64,000 nucleotides of DNA from Kluyvera intermedia. Lineage in GTDB: Bacteria > Pseudomonadota > Gammaproteobacteria > Enterobacterales > Enterobacteriaceae. The translations under genes were made by a program, and so were the position numbers. Shown here piece after piece: positions 8,022-16,814 of the stretch (the first letter of the stretch is position 1; each line of letters starts with the position of its first letter). Location of the stretch: contig NZ_CP139986.1 in NCBI RefSeq assembly GCF_034424175.1, forward strand, positions 558,001 through 622,000. The letters are read 5' to 3'. The notes beneath the pieces are model-generated. The model did no database searches. It was not told the origin of the DNA and was given only the letters and a program-made list of their open reading frames with translations.

Positions 8022-8396
8022 GATACTTACCTCGTCGAATTTTTTTGGAAGGCCTTTATTCTGTGACCCTCATCACGAAATTAAGTATACACTAATCACA
8101 TAAAATATTAATACCTGACTAATGGTTGCGCGTGTAATTACATGTCAAGAACCGTCATTTTTAGAACGTATATGTATAAGAAAGCGCATAATCTGGCAAA
8201 GCTATGCTGCAATAATGCGTAAAATCAAAAAGATAGAATAATTTGATATTTTGTGCGCTTAAGTCAGGATATATTCACTGTGTATATGTATCAGGGTGAG
8301 GGATCGCACTAAATGCTAACGAAACGGCAGTTTAAGATGTGGGGATGGCGGGGATAAGCCGCTCCTCTGGAAATCCAGAGGAGGCAGCAGAAGGGA
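8022..8396. other. Intergenic region between yhcN and argR
   Basis: There is no credible gene here. The yhcN end holds the promoter and the CRP-like site noted separately; the middle is AT-rich without visible structure. The argR end carries a strong 9-bp hairpin (ctcctctgg/ccagaggag, 8362-8383) which probably marks the end of the argR message, though it lacks a T-run. Confidence 0.6.
8062..8077. promoter_or_regulatory. Possible CRP site upstream of yhcN
   Basis: TGTGA-CCCTCA-TCACG matches the CRP palindrome at 9 of 10 positions. It lies downstream of a TATACT -10 box (8084-8089, minus strand), so around +8 if that promoter is used. At that position a bound protein would be expected to repress. 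Confidence 0.45.
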
Positions 8397-8867
8397 TTAC
8401 AGTTCCTGCTCGAACAGAATCTGGATAGCCTCAAAGAGATCTTTAACGCTAAAGCCTCTGGCCGGGGTAGTGAAAATGGTGTCATCGCCAGCAATGCTGC
8501 CGAGAATGCCCTCAGCTTTACCCAATGAGTCCAGCAGGCGCGCGATCAACTGTGCGGCGCCTGGGCTGGTGTGGATAACGACCACGGAATCGTTGTAATC
8601 AATGTCCAGCACCAGGTTTTTCAGTGGGCTGGTGGTGGTTGGTACGCCCAGTTCGGCTGGCAGGCAATAAACCATCTCCATTTTGGCGTTGCGCGTACGC
8701 ACGGCGCCAAACTTAGTCAGCATACGAGAGACTTTGGATTGGTTAATATTATCGAAGCCCTCTTCCTGTAAGGCCTGAACAATTTCGCCCTGAGAGCTAA
8801 ATTTTTCTTCCTTCAGTAACGCTTTAAAGGCTTTAACTAATTCTTCTTGTTTGGTCGAACTTCGCAT
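8397..8867 (-). CDS. argR: Arginine repressor ArgR
   Basis: ArgR is the 156-residue arginine-dependent repressor of arginine biosynthesis and a cofactor of Xer recombination at cer. The N-terminal winged helix (about residues 1-70, with NINQSKVSRML as the recognition part) binds ARG boxes. The C-terminal domain (about 80-156) forms hexamers and binds L-arginine through the GSIAGDDT segment. Two ARG-box-like sites lie before its own start, which fits autoregulation. argG, a member of the regulon, is also in this window. Confidence 0.97.
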   Translation of the reverse strand: MRSSTKQEELVKAFKALLKEEKFSSQGEIVQALQEEGFDNINQSKVSRMLTKFGAVRTRNAKMEMVYCLPAELGVPTTTSPLKNLVLDIDYNDSVVVIHTSPGAAQLIARLLDSLGKAEGILGSIAGDDTIFTTPARGFSVKDLFEAIQILFEQEL

Positions 8868-9322
8868 AAGTCACCCGAGTATGGTGGTGAAATTAACATT
8901 ATTATGCATATAGGTGAATTTTTATGCAAAACAATTTGCCCCAAGAGGCTAAATAAAATAGAGAAAGGCAAGATTTTAGCAAAAATTAGCCCTAAGAAAC
9001 ATGCTTATGTCACGGGAAGCAAATAAGTTAAAAGTAAATGAAATGTTATTAAATTGCTGTTGTTTTACGCAACATGCTGAGTATATTGTAATCGATAGTT
9101 GATGAAAATTTGGTTTCGTAGACAGACCTTTTTCTGGAAGTCATGCGGTTCAACCAACAATGCTGTTGGATAACCCGCATTCTGTAAGCAATTATATTGT
9201 AATTAATTACCTCGTGAATTAAGGTCGCCGCAACGGAGTAACAACAGGTCTCTCCTGCGTTGGTTATGCGGTCCACAGCAGGTTGCTACCTGAATGTCAT
9301 TAACCACAATAAGGAGTTTAGG
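8868..9322. other. argR-mdh divergent control region
   Basis: This 455-base region contains the ARG boxes next to argR and the promoter and leader region of mdh. No open reading frame here resembles a gene. The mdh ribosome site AAGGAG lies at 9311-9316. The central part is AT-rich. Confidence 0.6.
8893..8930. promoter_or_regulatory. Pair of ARG boxes in the argR control region
   Basis: The better box (8913-8930) reads TGAAT-TTTT-ATGCA in its core. A weaker partner (8893-8910, ending ATGCA) lies 20 bp away centre to centre. Paired ARG boxes are the known ArgR hexamer site. Confidence 0.65.
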
Positions 9323-10261
9323 ATGAAAGTCGCAGTCCTTGGTGCCGCCGGCGGAATCGGTCAGGCGCTTGCCCTACTACTAAAGACCCAACTTCCTTCA
9401 GGTTCAGAACTCTCTTTGTATGATATCGCCCCCGTCACGCCTGGTGTCGCGGTCGATCTCAGCCATATTCCAACGGATGTTAAAATCAAAGGTTTCTCGG
9501 GTGAAGATGCGACGCCAGCGCTAGTTGGGGCTGATGTCGTTTTGATCTCAGCAGGTGTTGCACGTAAACCCGGTATGGATCGCTCCGATCTGTTTAACGT
9601 TAACGCCGGGATTGTGAAAAACCTGGTGCAACAAGTCGCCAAAACCGCGCCAAAAGCCTGCATTGGTATTATTACCAATCCGGTCAACACGACGGTGGCC
9701 ATTGCCGCTGAAGTGCTGAAAAAGGCGGGCGTGTATGATAAGAACAAACTGTTCGGCGTAACGACGCTGGATATCATCCGCTCCAATACCTTTGTTGCCG
9801 AGCTGAAAGACAAAAACTGTGGCGACGTGGAAGTGCCTGTCATTGGCGGCCACTCCGGCGTGACCATCCTGCCTTTACTGTCGCAAATTCCTGGCGTCAG
9901 CTTTTCCGATCAGGAAGTGAATGACTTAACCAAACGCATCCAGAACGCGGGCACCGAAGTGGTGGAAGCGAAAGCGGGTGGTGGGTCAGCAACGCTCTCT
10001 ATGGGACAGGCGGCGGCGCGTTTTGGTCTGTCGCTGGTACGCGCTCTACAGGGCGAAAAAGGCGTGGTGGAATGCGCTTATGTTGAAGGTGACGGCGAAT
10101 ATGCCCGTTTCTTCTCACAGCCGCTGCTGCTCGGTAAAAACGGCGTTGAAGAACGTCAGTCAATCGGCAAACTGAGTGCCTACGAACAGCAGGCGCTGGA
10201 AGGGATGCTGGAAACGCTGAGAAAAGATATTCAGTTGGGTGAAGAGTTTATCAACAAATAA
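9323..10261 (+). CDS. mdh: Malate dehydrogenase
   Basis: This 312-residue NAD-dependent malate dehydrogenase interconverts malate and oxaloacetate in the TCA cycle. The Rossmann motif GAAGGIG is at 7-13. The active-site residues keep their E. coli numbers: Arg81, Arg87, Asn119, Asp150, Arg153 and the catalytic His177 in GGHSG. I chose the ATG at 9323 (MKVAVLG), preceded by AAGGAG, rather than an upstream in-frame ATG at 9260. It stands alone, with a terminator after it. Confidence 0.98.
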   Translation: MKVAVLGAAGGIGQALALLLKTQLPSGSELSLYDIAPVTPGVAVDLSHIPTDVKIKGFSGEDATPALVGADVVLISAGVARKPGMDRSDLFNVNAGIVKNLVQQVAKTAPKACIGIITNPVNTTVAIAAEVLKKAGVYDKNKLFGVTTLDIIRSNTFVAELKDKNCGDVEVPVIGGHSGVTILPLLSQIPGVSFSDQEVNDLTKRIQNAGTEVVEAKAGGGSATLSMGQAAARFGLSLVRALQGEKGVVECAYVEGDGEYARFFSQPLLLGKNGVEERQSIGKLSAYEQQALEGMLETLRKDIQLGEEFINK

Positions 10262-10281
10262 GACCATTAGTCTTATTGTCA

Positions 10282-10311
10282 CAAAGGGGCCGAATGGCCC
10301 CTTTGCTTTTG
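10282..10311 (+). terminator. Intrinsic terminator of mdh
   Basis: A 10-bp stem (caaaggggcc/ggcccctttg) with loop GAAT is followed by cttttgctt. It sits between the convergent mdh and degS genes and may act on both. Confidence 0.8.
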
Positions 10312-10316
10312 CTTCA

Positions 10317-11384
10317 TTAGTCTGATGCCGGGTATTCCTGAATCGTCACCTGCATCGTCATCTTCTTATCATCACGCATCACCACGACCGGAATGATTGA
10401 ACCCGGGCGAATCTCCGCCACCTGATCCATTGTCTCCAGCGCGGAAACCGCCTGCTTGCCGTTCACCGAGATAATCACGTCGTTATTCTGGATCCCCGCC
10501 TGGGCTGCCGGGCCGTTCGGCGACACATCATTAACCACGATCCCCTGGATCGGGTCGATACTGCTGCCCTGCGCGTGCAGCGGTGCAATTTCACGCCCGC
10601 TGATGCCGATGAAGCCACGGATCACTCGGCCATCGCGAATCAACTTATCCATGATCTTGGTTGCCAGCTGGAACGGGATCGCAAAACTGAGCCCTTCAGG
10701 CGTTTCGCCATCGTTGCTTTTATCAAAGGAGAGGGTGTTGATCCCCATCAGCTCGCCCAGCGAGTTCACCAGCGCACCGCCAGAGTTACCGTGGTTGATC
10801 GAGGCATCGGTTTGCAGGAAGTTCTGCCGACCGCTTGGGTTCAGGCCAATACGGCCGGTGGCGCTGATAATCCCCTGAGTGATGGTCTGCCCAAGGTTGT
10901 ATGGGTTACCAATCGCCAGTACCACGTCGCCAATATGCGGAATGCGTGCCGGATTAATCGGGATAACCGGTAGGCCTCCGGTTGCGTTAATTTTGAGTAC
11001 CGCCAGGTCGGTCAGGCTATCGGAGCCTACCAACAGGGCTTCAAACACACGACCGTCCTGCAACGCGACGATGATTTGATCGGCGTTGTTGATCACGTGT
11101 TTGTTGGTAATGATGTAGCCGCGTTCATCCATAATCACCCCGGAGCCAAGTGTTTTGATCTCCAGTTGATTATTGGTGCTGTTGTTTACGCTGCGATTGT
11201 AGACGTTGACCACCGCAGGCGCGGCGCGGCGCACCGCAGAGTTATAGCTCGTCGGCGTTTCATCCGTGCTGCTAAAGTGCTGGGTGGATAACGGGTTCCA
11301 CTGGCGCAAAGAGGGGACGGTGGCAATCAAAATGCCGCCGACCAATAAACCGAGTGCGACCGAACGTAAGAGCTTTACTAGCAT
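10317..11384 (-). CDS. degS: DegS, inner-membrane-anchored stress-sensor protease
   Basis: DegS is a 355-residue HtrA-family serine protease that starts the sigma-E response: misfolded porin C-termini bind its PDZ domain and it then cuts RseA. I chose the ATG at 11384, which gives the E. coli length and N-terminus (MLVKLLRSVALG, a membrane anchor of about residues 5-25); a longer frame adds 21 unlikely residues. The catalytic triad is His96 (TNKHV), Asp126 (SLTDLAVL) and Ser201 (NHGNSGGAL). One PDZ domain follows (about 255-350). It lies downstream of the related gene degQ. Confidence 0.96.
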   Translation of the reverse strand: MLVKLLRSVALGLLVGGILIATVPSLRQWNPLSTQHFSSTDETPTSYNSAVRRAAPAVVNVYNRSVNNSTNNQLEIKTLGSGVIMDERGYIITNKHVINNADQIIVALQDGRVFEALLVGSDSLTDLAVLKINATGGLPVIPINPARIPHIGDVVLAIGNPYNLGQTITQGIISATGRIGLNPSGRQNFLQTDASINHGNSGGALVNSLGELMGINTLSFDKSNDGETPEGLSFAIPFQLATKIMDKLIRDGRVIRGFIGISGREIAPLHAQGSSIDPIQGIVVNDVSPNGPAAQAGIQNNDVIISVNGKQAVSALETMDQVAEIRPGSIIPVVVMRDDKKMTMQVTIQEYPASD

Positions 11385-11430
11385 GATACCGGCATCGTTG
11401 ATAAGGAAACTGAAACGAAGCATACCACGA

Positions 11431-11469
11431 GTTAACCGGACATACATTCCATGCTATGTCCGGTTTAAC
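11431..11469. other. Inverted repeat between degQ and degS
   Basis: An imperfect palindrome with 13-14-base arms (gttaaccggacata / tatgtccggtttaac) and a 10-base loop. It lacks a T-run on either strand. It could end or stabilise the degQ message, or reduce read-through into degS. Confidence 0.55.
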
Positions 11470-11474
11470 CCGGA

Positions 11475-12851
11475 TTACCGCATAAGCAGATAGATGCTCT
11501 CATTACCGCGCATGACGTTCACTGCAATCACGGCGGGCTTGGCTTCCAGCACTTTGCGCAGTTCGGCAATCGACTGAGTTGGCTGGCGGTTAATGCCAAT
11601 AATGACATCATCCTTATGCAGACCAACCTGAGCCGCCGGGCTGCCTTTCTCGACATCTGAAATGACGACCCCTTTGGTACCGTCTTTTGCCTGGCCATCG
11701 CTCAATTGAGCCCCTTCCAGTGCAGGGATAATCAACTGGGCGCTGGCGGTGGATGAAGTGCTCTTATCCAGCGTGACTTCCACCTCCATCGGCTTGCCGT
11801 TACGCAGCAGGCCCAATTTGACCTTAGAGCCTGGCTCTGTGGTGGCAATACGTGAACGCAGTTCGGCAAAACTGTTGAGAGGTTTACCGTTCAGGCTGGT
11901 AATGACATCGCCGGATTTTATCCCTGCTTTAGCGGAACCCGAACCCGGCAACACTTCACTGATGAATGCTCCGCGCTGCACATTGAGATTAAAGGCTTTA
12001 GCAATATCCGCCGTCATCTCCATGCCGCGAATACCCAGCAGGCCGCGTTTGATTTCACCAAACTGAATCAGTTGCTGTGCCAGGGTCTGCGCCATATTGC
12101 TAGGGATGGCAAAGCCTATACCAACGCTGCCGCCGCCGGGCGCCAGAATGGCGGTATTGATGCCAATCAGTTCGCCGTTGAGGTTTAGCAGGGCGCCGCC
12201 GGAGTTACCACGGTTAATGGCGGCGTCGGTCTGAATAAAGTTTTCCAGCCCTTCCAGATTCAGGCCGCTGCGCCCCAGGGCCGAAACGATCCCTGAGGTT
12301 ACGGTCTGCCCGAGGCCGAAGGGGTTACCGACGGCGACGGCGAAATCACCGACGCGCAGCTTGTCAGAGTCGGCGATGGCTATTTGGGTTAAGTGGCTGG
12401 CTTTTTGAATTTGCAGCAAGGCGATGTCGCTTTGATCGTCACTGCCAATGAGTTTGGCATCGAACTCACGACCATCGTTTAGCTGGATGCTAATCTTCTG
12501 CGCATCGCTGACCACATGGTTGTTGGTCAGTACATAGCCTTTTATGGCATCAATAATCACGCCGGAACCCAGCCCTTCAAATTTCTGCGAAGGTTCGTTC
12601 GTGGCGTTACCGCCGTCGTCACCAAAGAATTTCTTTAGCTCCTCTGGCACCTGCTGATTCACCGGCGCGGTTCCCTCTACTTTCACACTCACTACCGCAG
12701 GCAGGACTTTCTCCAGCATTGGCGCAAGGCTTGGCAGGCTACCCTGGCCAGGAACCTGCGTAGGTAATGACGCCATCACTGGCGCGGGTACGGCAAGAGA
12801 GAGTCCGATGCTTAACGCTAACGCACTTAACAGTAAAGTCGATTTGCTCAT
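11475..12851 (-). CDS. degQ: DegQ, periplasmic serine protease/chaperone
   Basis: DegQ is a 458-residue HtrA-family periplasmic protease and chaperone that degrades unfolded envelope proteins. It has an N-terminal signal peptide (about residues 1-27, ending VMA). The triad is His112 (TNNHV), Asp142 (QSDIALL) and Ser217 (RGNSGGAL). Two PDZ domains follow (about 260-345 and 370-455), which separates it from DegS with one PDZ. It ends IYLLMR like the E. coli protein but is three residues longer. Confidence 0.95.
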   Translation of the reverse strand: MSKSTLLLSALALSIGLSLAVPAPVMASLPTQVPGQGSLPSLAPMLEKVLPAVVSVKVEGTAPVNQQVPEELKKFFGDDGGNATNEPSQKFEGLGSGVIIDAIKGYVLTNNHVVSDAQKISIQLNDGREFDAKLIGSDDQSDIALLQIQKASHLTQIAIADSDKLRVGDFAVAVGNPFGLGQTVTSGIVSALGRSGLNLEGLENFIQTDAAINRGNSGGALLNLNGELIGINTAILAPGGGSVGIGFAIPSNMAQTLAQQLIQFGEIKRGLLGIRGMEMTADIAKAFNLNVQRGAFISEVLPGSGSAKAGIKSGDVITSLNGKPLNSFAELRSRIATTEPGSKVKLGLLRNGKPMEVEVTLDKSTSSTASAQLIIPALEGAQLSDGQAKDGTKGVVISDVEKGSPAAQVGLHKDDVIIGINRQPTQSIAELRKVLEAKPAVIAVNVMRGNESIYLLMR

Positions 12852-12990
12852 TGATGCTGGCCCTCATGACCCTGAAGATAAGGACAATGCTTCCCGAAAA
12901 GGCTGATGTTATTGAATTAAATATAGTCGGCGTGAACAGAAGAGGACGGGCGCATATCATGCGCCCGTAGAAAAATACTGAAAATGCAGA

Positions 12991-13389
12991 TTAATCGCGT
13001 TTGGCACCGCTACGCAGCAGGCCAGATGCGCCATCTGAATAGTCGCGTGGCATCTGTACCGGCGCCTGGTCGTTACCGGCTTCGGACTCCGCCAGGCGAT
13101 TGCGGAACGGGTTGGCCTCAGGCGACATCCCCGGCAGCAAGTTGCTGGAGCTTTTCGCCATGTGCTGGTAAATCTGGCGATAGTCATCGGCCATGTTATC
13201 GAGCAACTCGGCGCTGCGGGCAAAATGGCTGACCAGCTCTTCGCGGTACTCTTCCAGTTCGGCTTTGTTTTTTTCCAGTTCGTACTGCAAGGCCTGCTGC
13301 TGGCGTAATTTGCGATTACCGAAACGCATGGCCACGGCACCGATGATGATACCGACAACTAACCCAATTAGCGCGTATTCCCAGGTCAT
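12991..13389 (-). CDS. zapG: ZapG (YhcB), membrane protein of the division/envelope machinery
   Basis: This 132-residue protein starts MTWEYALIGLVVGIIIG and matches E. coli YhcB nearly throughout. A single N-terminal membrane helix (about 5-22) is followed by a coiled coil (about 27-65) and a disordered tail ending SGAKRD. In E. coli it (DUF1043, also called LapD or ZapG) affects cell division and envelope synthesis and interacts with divisome proteins. The ATG at 13389 is preferred: the longer frame adds 40 residues absent from the family. It is divergent from zapE. Confidence 0.93.
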   Translation of the reverse strand: MTWEYALIGLVVGIIIGAVAMRFGNRKLRQQQALQYELEKNKAELEEYREELVSHFARSAELLDNMADDYRQIYQHMAKSSSNLLPGMSPEANPFRNRLAESEAGNDQAPVQMPRDYSDGASGLLRSGAKRD

Positions 13390-13587
13390 GAACATCTCCC
13401 ATTGTTTTGTTGTTCCGTAGGGTATTGGCGACTTCGGCAACTCCATGCCTGCACCCGATAGTGCCACTATAACCGCTAATCCCGTAGAAGTGGAATCCTG
13501 ACGCATCATCGCGTAGTGTAGAACGGACTTTTTTTAGTCAATCGTGAAGTAAGACATACCGGTTTTCAAAGGAATAACAATTAGATC

Positions 13588-14712
13588 ATGCAAAGCCTGT
13601 CCCCCACATTGCGCTATCTTCAGGCCCTCGAACAGGGCAGCCATCAACCAGATGATGTCCAGCGTGAGGCGGTAAGCCGCCTCGATACCATTTACCAGGA
13701 ACTTCAAACAAAAATAACGGCACCTGCCGCTGGTGGCGGGCTAAAAGCGCGCTTTGGTAAACTGCTGGGCAAGAAAGACAACGACACACCGACCGCCGTT
13801 CGCGGCCTTTATATGTGGGGCGGCGTAGGGCGCGGGAAAACCTGGCTGATGGATATGTTTTACCAAAGCCTGCCGGGCACCCGTAAACAACGCCTGCATT
13901 TCCACCGTTTTATGCTGCGAGTGCACGAGGAGTTGGCGGCGCTGCAAGGGCATAGCGATCCGCTGGAAATTGTTGCCGAACGCTTTAAAGCGGAGACGGA
14001 CGTCCTGTGTTTCGACGAATTTTTTGTTTCGGATATCACCGACGCCATGCTGCTTGGCGGCTTAATGAAAGCGCTGTTTGCTCGCGGTATTACGCTGGTG
14101 GCAACGTCGAATATTCCGCCGGATGAGCTTTATCGCAACGGGCTACAGCGTGCGCGCTTTATGCCCGCCATTGAGGCGATTAAAGAACATTGTGACGTCA
14201 TGAATGTCGATGCGGGTATCGATTACCGTCTGCGTACCTTGACTCAGGCGCACCTGTGGCTCTCGCCGCTCAATAGCGAGACGCGTCAACAGATGGATAA
14301 GCTATGGCTGGCGCTGGCGGGTACCGCGCAGCACAATGCCAGCACGCTGGAAATTAATCATCGTCCGCTGCCGACGCTGGGCGTTGAGAATCAAACGCTG
14401 GCGGTGTCGTTTACGACGCTATGCGTGGATGCGCGTAGCCAGCATGACTATATCGCGCTGTCGCGTCTGTTCCATACGGTGATGCTGTTTGATGTCCCGG
14501 TGATGACGCCCTTGCTTGAGAGTGAAGCACGACGCTTTATTGCTTTGGTGGATGAGTTTTACGAGCGCCACGTGAAGCTGGTGGTGAGCGCGGAAGTTGA
14601 GCTGTACAACATCTATCAGGGCGAACGACTGAAGTTTGAGTTCCAGCGCTGCCTATCGCGTTTGCAGGAGATGCAGAGCGAAGAGTATCTGAAGCGCCCG
14701 CACATGCCTTAA
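13588..14712 (+). CDS. zapE: ZapE, cell-division ATPase
   Basis: ZapE (YhcM) is a 374-residue AFG1-family P-loop ATPase that binds FtsZ and affects Z-ring stability, mainly under stress or anaerobic growth. The Walker A motif GGVGRGKT is at 78-85, and the Walker B segment VLCFDEFFV is near residue 145. A later conserved block is RLFHTVMLFDVPVM. It is divergent from zapG, another division-linked gene, and is followed by a REP element and the rplM leader. Confidence 0.94.
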   Translation: MQSLSPTLRYLQALEQGSHQPDDVQREAVSRLDTIYQELQTKITAPAAGGGLKARFGKLLGKKDNDTPTAVRGLYMWGGVGRGKTWLMDMFYQSLPGTRKQRLHFHRFMLRVHEELAALQGHSDPLEIVAERFKAETDVLCFDEFFVSDITDAMLLGGLMKALFARGITLVATSNIPPDELYRNGLQRARFMPAIEAIKEHCDVMNVDAGIDYRLRTLTQAHLWLSPLNSETRQQMDKLWLALAGTAQHNASTLEINHRPLPTLGVENQTLAVSFTTLCVDARSQHDYIALSRLFHTVMLFDVPVMTPLLESEARRFIALVDEFYERHVKLVVSAEVELYNIYQGERLKFEFQRCLSRLQEMQSEEYLKRPHMP

Positions 14713-14727
14713 TTAATGCATAGCCTA

Positions 14728-14763
14728 TGTAGCCCGGGCGAGGCGTTCACGCCGACCCCGGGA
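14728..14763. repeat. REP-like palindrome between zapE and rplM
   Basis: The repeat begins tgtagcccgggcgaggcg and ends cgaccccggga. It belongs to the family found at 26292 and 29781 and differs from those copies at a few positions. Confidence 0.7.
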
Positions 14764-15040
14764 AACCCTCCGCACGAATTCCCAGCATCGCTTCGACCGA
14801 CCGGTCTACATGGGCAAACAAAACCCATCGCAAATCACATAAAGGGGTCGATCTTTGACCCTGACTTCTCTATACTCTTGCGACCCCACGTTACGAGAGA
14901 GTTTTTTTCCCAAAACTTTCTATGTGCCGGCATAGGCTATTCGAAGGGGTAGGTTTGCTGGACAATGTCGTGTGAACCTCATCTGACTAAACGTTTGGGT
15001 GTTCACCAACGTGTAACTAATTTATTTGGGTAAGCTTTTA
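14764..15040 (+). promoter_or_regulatory. Promoter and leader region of the rplM-rpsI operon
   Basis: This stretch has no gene. It contains a TATACT box (14871-14876), a small hairpin (ctatg-tgccgg-catag, 14920-14935) and a longer-range stem (gtgaac at 14972-14977 with gttcac at 15001-15006) shortly before the rplM start. In E. coli L13 represses its own operon through the rplM leader. The strong likeness to the E. coli leader, as I remember it, suggests the same control here. Confidence 0.6.
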
Positions 15041-15469
15041 ATGAAAACTTTTACAGCTAAACCAGAAACCGTAAAACGCGACTGGTATGTTGTCGACGCG
15101 ACCGGTAAAACTCTGGGCCGTCTGGCTTCCGAACTGGCTCTGCGCCTGCGCGGTAAGCATAAAGCGGAATACACTCCGCACGTAGATACCGGTGATTACA
15201 TCATCGTTCTGAACGCTGATAAAGTTGCTGTAACCGGCAACAAGCGTACTGACAAAGTGTACTATCGTCACACTGGCTACGTCGGTGGTCTTAAAGAAGC
15301 GACCTTTGAAGAGATGATTGCTCGCCATCCTGAGCGTGTGATTGAAATCGCGGTTAAAGGCATGCTGCCAAAAGGCCCGCTGGGTCGTGCAATGTACCGT
15401 AAACTCAAAGTTTACGCGGGCAATGAGCACAACCACGCGGCACAGCAACCGCAAGTTCTTGACATCTAA
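15041..15469 (+). CDS. rplM: 50S ribosomal protein L13
   Basis: L13 (142 residues) is an early-assembly 23S rRNA-binding protein of the large subunit. I chose the ATG at 15041 (MKTFTAKPETVKRDWYV); the longer frame from 15026 adds five residues not found in the family. Conserved blocks include GKTLGRLASELA, HTGYVGGLK and GMLPKGPLGR. rpsI follows 15 bases later in the same operon, and the leader probably carries the autoregulatory site. Confidence 0.98.
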   Translation: MKTFTAKPETVKRDWYVVDATGKTLGRLASELALRLRGKHKAEYTPHVDTGDYIIVLNADKVAVTGNKRTDKVYYRHTGYVGGLKEATFEEMIARHPERVIEIAVKGMLPKGPLGRAMYRKLKVYAGNEHNHAAQQPQVLDI

Positions 15470-15484
15470 TCGGGATTATAGGCA

Positions 15485-15877
15485 ATGGCTGAAAATCAAT
15501 ACTACGGCACTGGTCGCCGCAAAAGTTCTGCAGCTCGCGTTTTCATCAAACCGGGTAGCGGTAAAATCGTAATCAACCAACGTTCTCTGGAACAGTACTT
15601 CGGTCGTGAAACTGCCCGCATGGTAGTTCGTCAGCCGCTGGAACTGGTCGATATGATTGGTAAACTGGACCTGTACATCACCGTTAAAGGTGGTGGTATC
15701 TCTGGTCAAGCTGGTGCTATCCGTCACGGTATCACCCGTGCACTGATGGAATATGACGAGTCACTGCGTGGCGAACTGCGTAAAGCAGGCTTCGTTACTC
15801 GTGATGCTCGTGAGGTTGAACGTAAGAAAGTCGGCCTGCGTAAAGCACGTCGTCGTCCTCAGTTCTCCAAACGTTAA
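15485..15877 (+). CDS. rpsI: 30S ribosomal protein S9
   Basis: S9 is a 130-residue small-subunit protein whose C-terminal tail, here ending RRRPQFSKR, reaches the P-site tRNA anticodon loop. YYGTGRRKSSAARVF at the start and RAGFVTRDAREVERKK-type sequence near the end are typical. It is the second gene of the rplM-rpsI operon and is closed by an intrinsic terminator. Confidence 0.98.
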   Translation: MAENQYYGTGRRKSSAARVFIKPGSGKIVINQRSLEQYFGRETARMVVRQPLELVDMIGKLDLYITVKGGGISGQAGAIRHGITRALMEYDESLRGELRKAGFVTRDAREVERKKVGLRKARRRPQFSKR

Positions 15878-15909
15878 TTGGTTTCTGCTTCGGCAGACAA
15901 CAATTTGCG

Positions 15910-15936
15910 AAAAAACCCGCTTCGGCGGGTTTTTTT
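15910..15936 (+). terminator. Intrinsic terminator of rplM-rpsI
   Basis: The stem aacccgc-TTCG-gcgggtt, with a stable TTCG loop, is followed by a run of T. It lies 33 bases after the rpsI stop. Confidence 0.92.
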
Positions 15937-16171
15937 ATGCCCGTAGAATGGGGATTGTAGGTTCTTTTTCTGCTTTTCCAGAATCGCCTCACCACAAGTC
16001 ATTCAAAATCTGGTAGACTATCATCCAATTTTCTGCCCAATTGCGCGCGATTGTTCATTTTATGTTTAGTTTATGAACGAGAATGTTGTCTAACGTGCAG
16101 AGGCTTATCATCTGGCTAGCCGCCGTTGTGGCTGGTAGCAGTACAAATTCTGATTACACCTGGAGGTTTTC

Positions 16172-16810
16172 ATGGCTGTCGCTGCCAACAAACGTTCGGT
16201 AATGACGCTGTTTTCTGGTCCTACTGACATCTATAGCCATCAGGTCCGCATTGTGCTGGCTGAGAAAGGTGTTAGTTTTGAAATCGAGCTCGTGGAAAAG
16301 GACAATCCACCACAGGATCTGATTGACCTCAACCCGAATCAAAGCGTTCCGACACTGGTCGATCGTGAGCTGACCCTTTGGGAATCTCGCATCATTATGG
16401 AATATCTGGATGAGCGTTTCCCTCATCCGCCGCTGATGCCGGTTTATCCGGTTGCACGTGGTGAAAGCCGCCTGTACATGCACCGTATCGAAAAAGACTG
16501 GTACTCACTGATGCACACTGTGATGTCCGGTTCTGCCGCTCAGGCCGATGCCGCTCGTAAACAGCTGCGCGAAGAACTGCTGGCGATTGCCCCAGTGTTC
16601 ACTCAGAAGCCATTCTTCCTGAGCGATGAGTTCAGCATCGTTGACTGCTACCTGGCTCCACTGCTGTGGCGTCTGCCGGTCATGGGTATTGAGCTGGTAG
16701 GTGCGGGTGCTAAAGAGCTGAAAGGCTATATGACCCGCGTCTTCGAGCGTGATTCTTTCCTCGCGTCCTTAACGGAACCTGAGCGCGAAATGCGCCTTGG
16801 CCGGGGTTAA
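16172..16810 (+). CDS. sspA: Stringent starvation protein A
   Basis: SspA (212 residues) has the glutathione S-transferase fold but lacks transferase activity. It binds RNA polymerase in starved cells, aids acid resistance and lowers H-NS. The N-terminal thioredoxin-like domain (about 10-85, with SVPTLVDRELTLWESRIIMEYL) is followed by an all-helical domain. The ATG at 16172 has a GGAGG site. The leader of nearly 300 bases after rpsI contains its promoter. sspB follows after 4 bases. Confidence 0.96.
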   Translation: MAVAANKRSVMTLFSGPTDIYSHQVRIVLAEKGVSFEIELVEKDNPPQDLIDLNPNQSVPTLVDRELTLWESRIIMEYLDERFPHPPLMPVYPVARGESRLYMHRIEKDWYSLMHTVMSGSAAQADAARKQLREELLAIAPVFTQKPFFLSDEFSIVDCYLAPLLWRLPVMGIELVGAGAKELKGYMTRVFERDSFLASLTEPEREMRLGRG

Positions 16811-16814
16811 TTGA

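Noticed and set aside
14855..14876. TTGACC ... TATACT pair before rplM as a promoter
   Set aside because: The two hexamers are only 10 bases apart, far too close for sigma-70. The -10 may still be real with another -35, so I only noted it within the leader.
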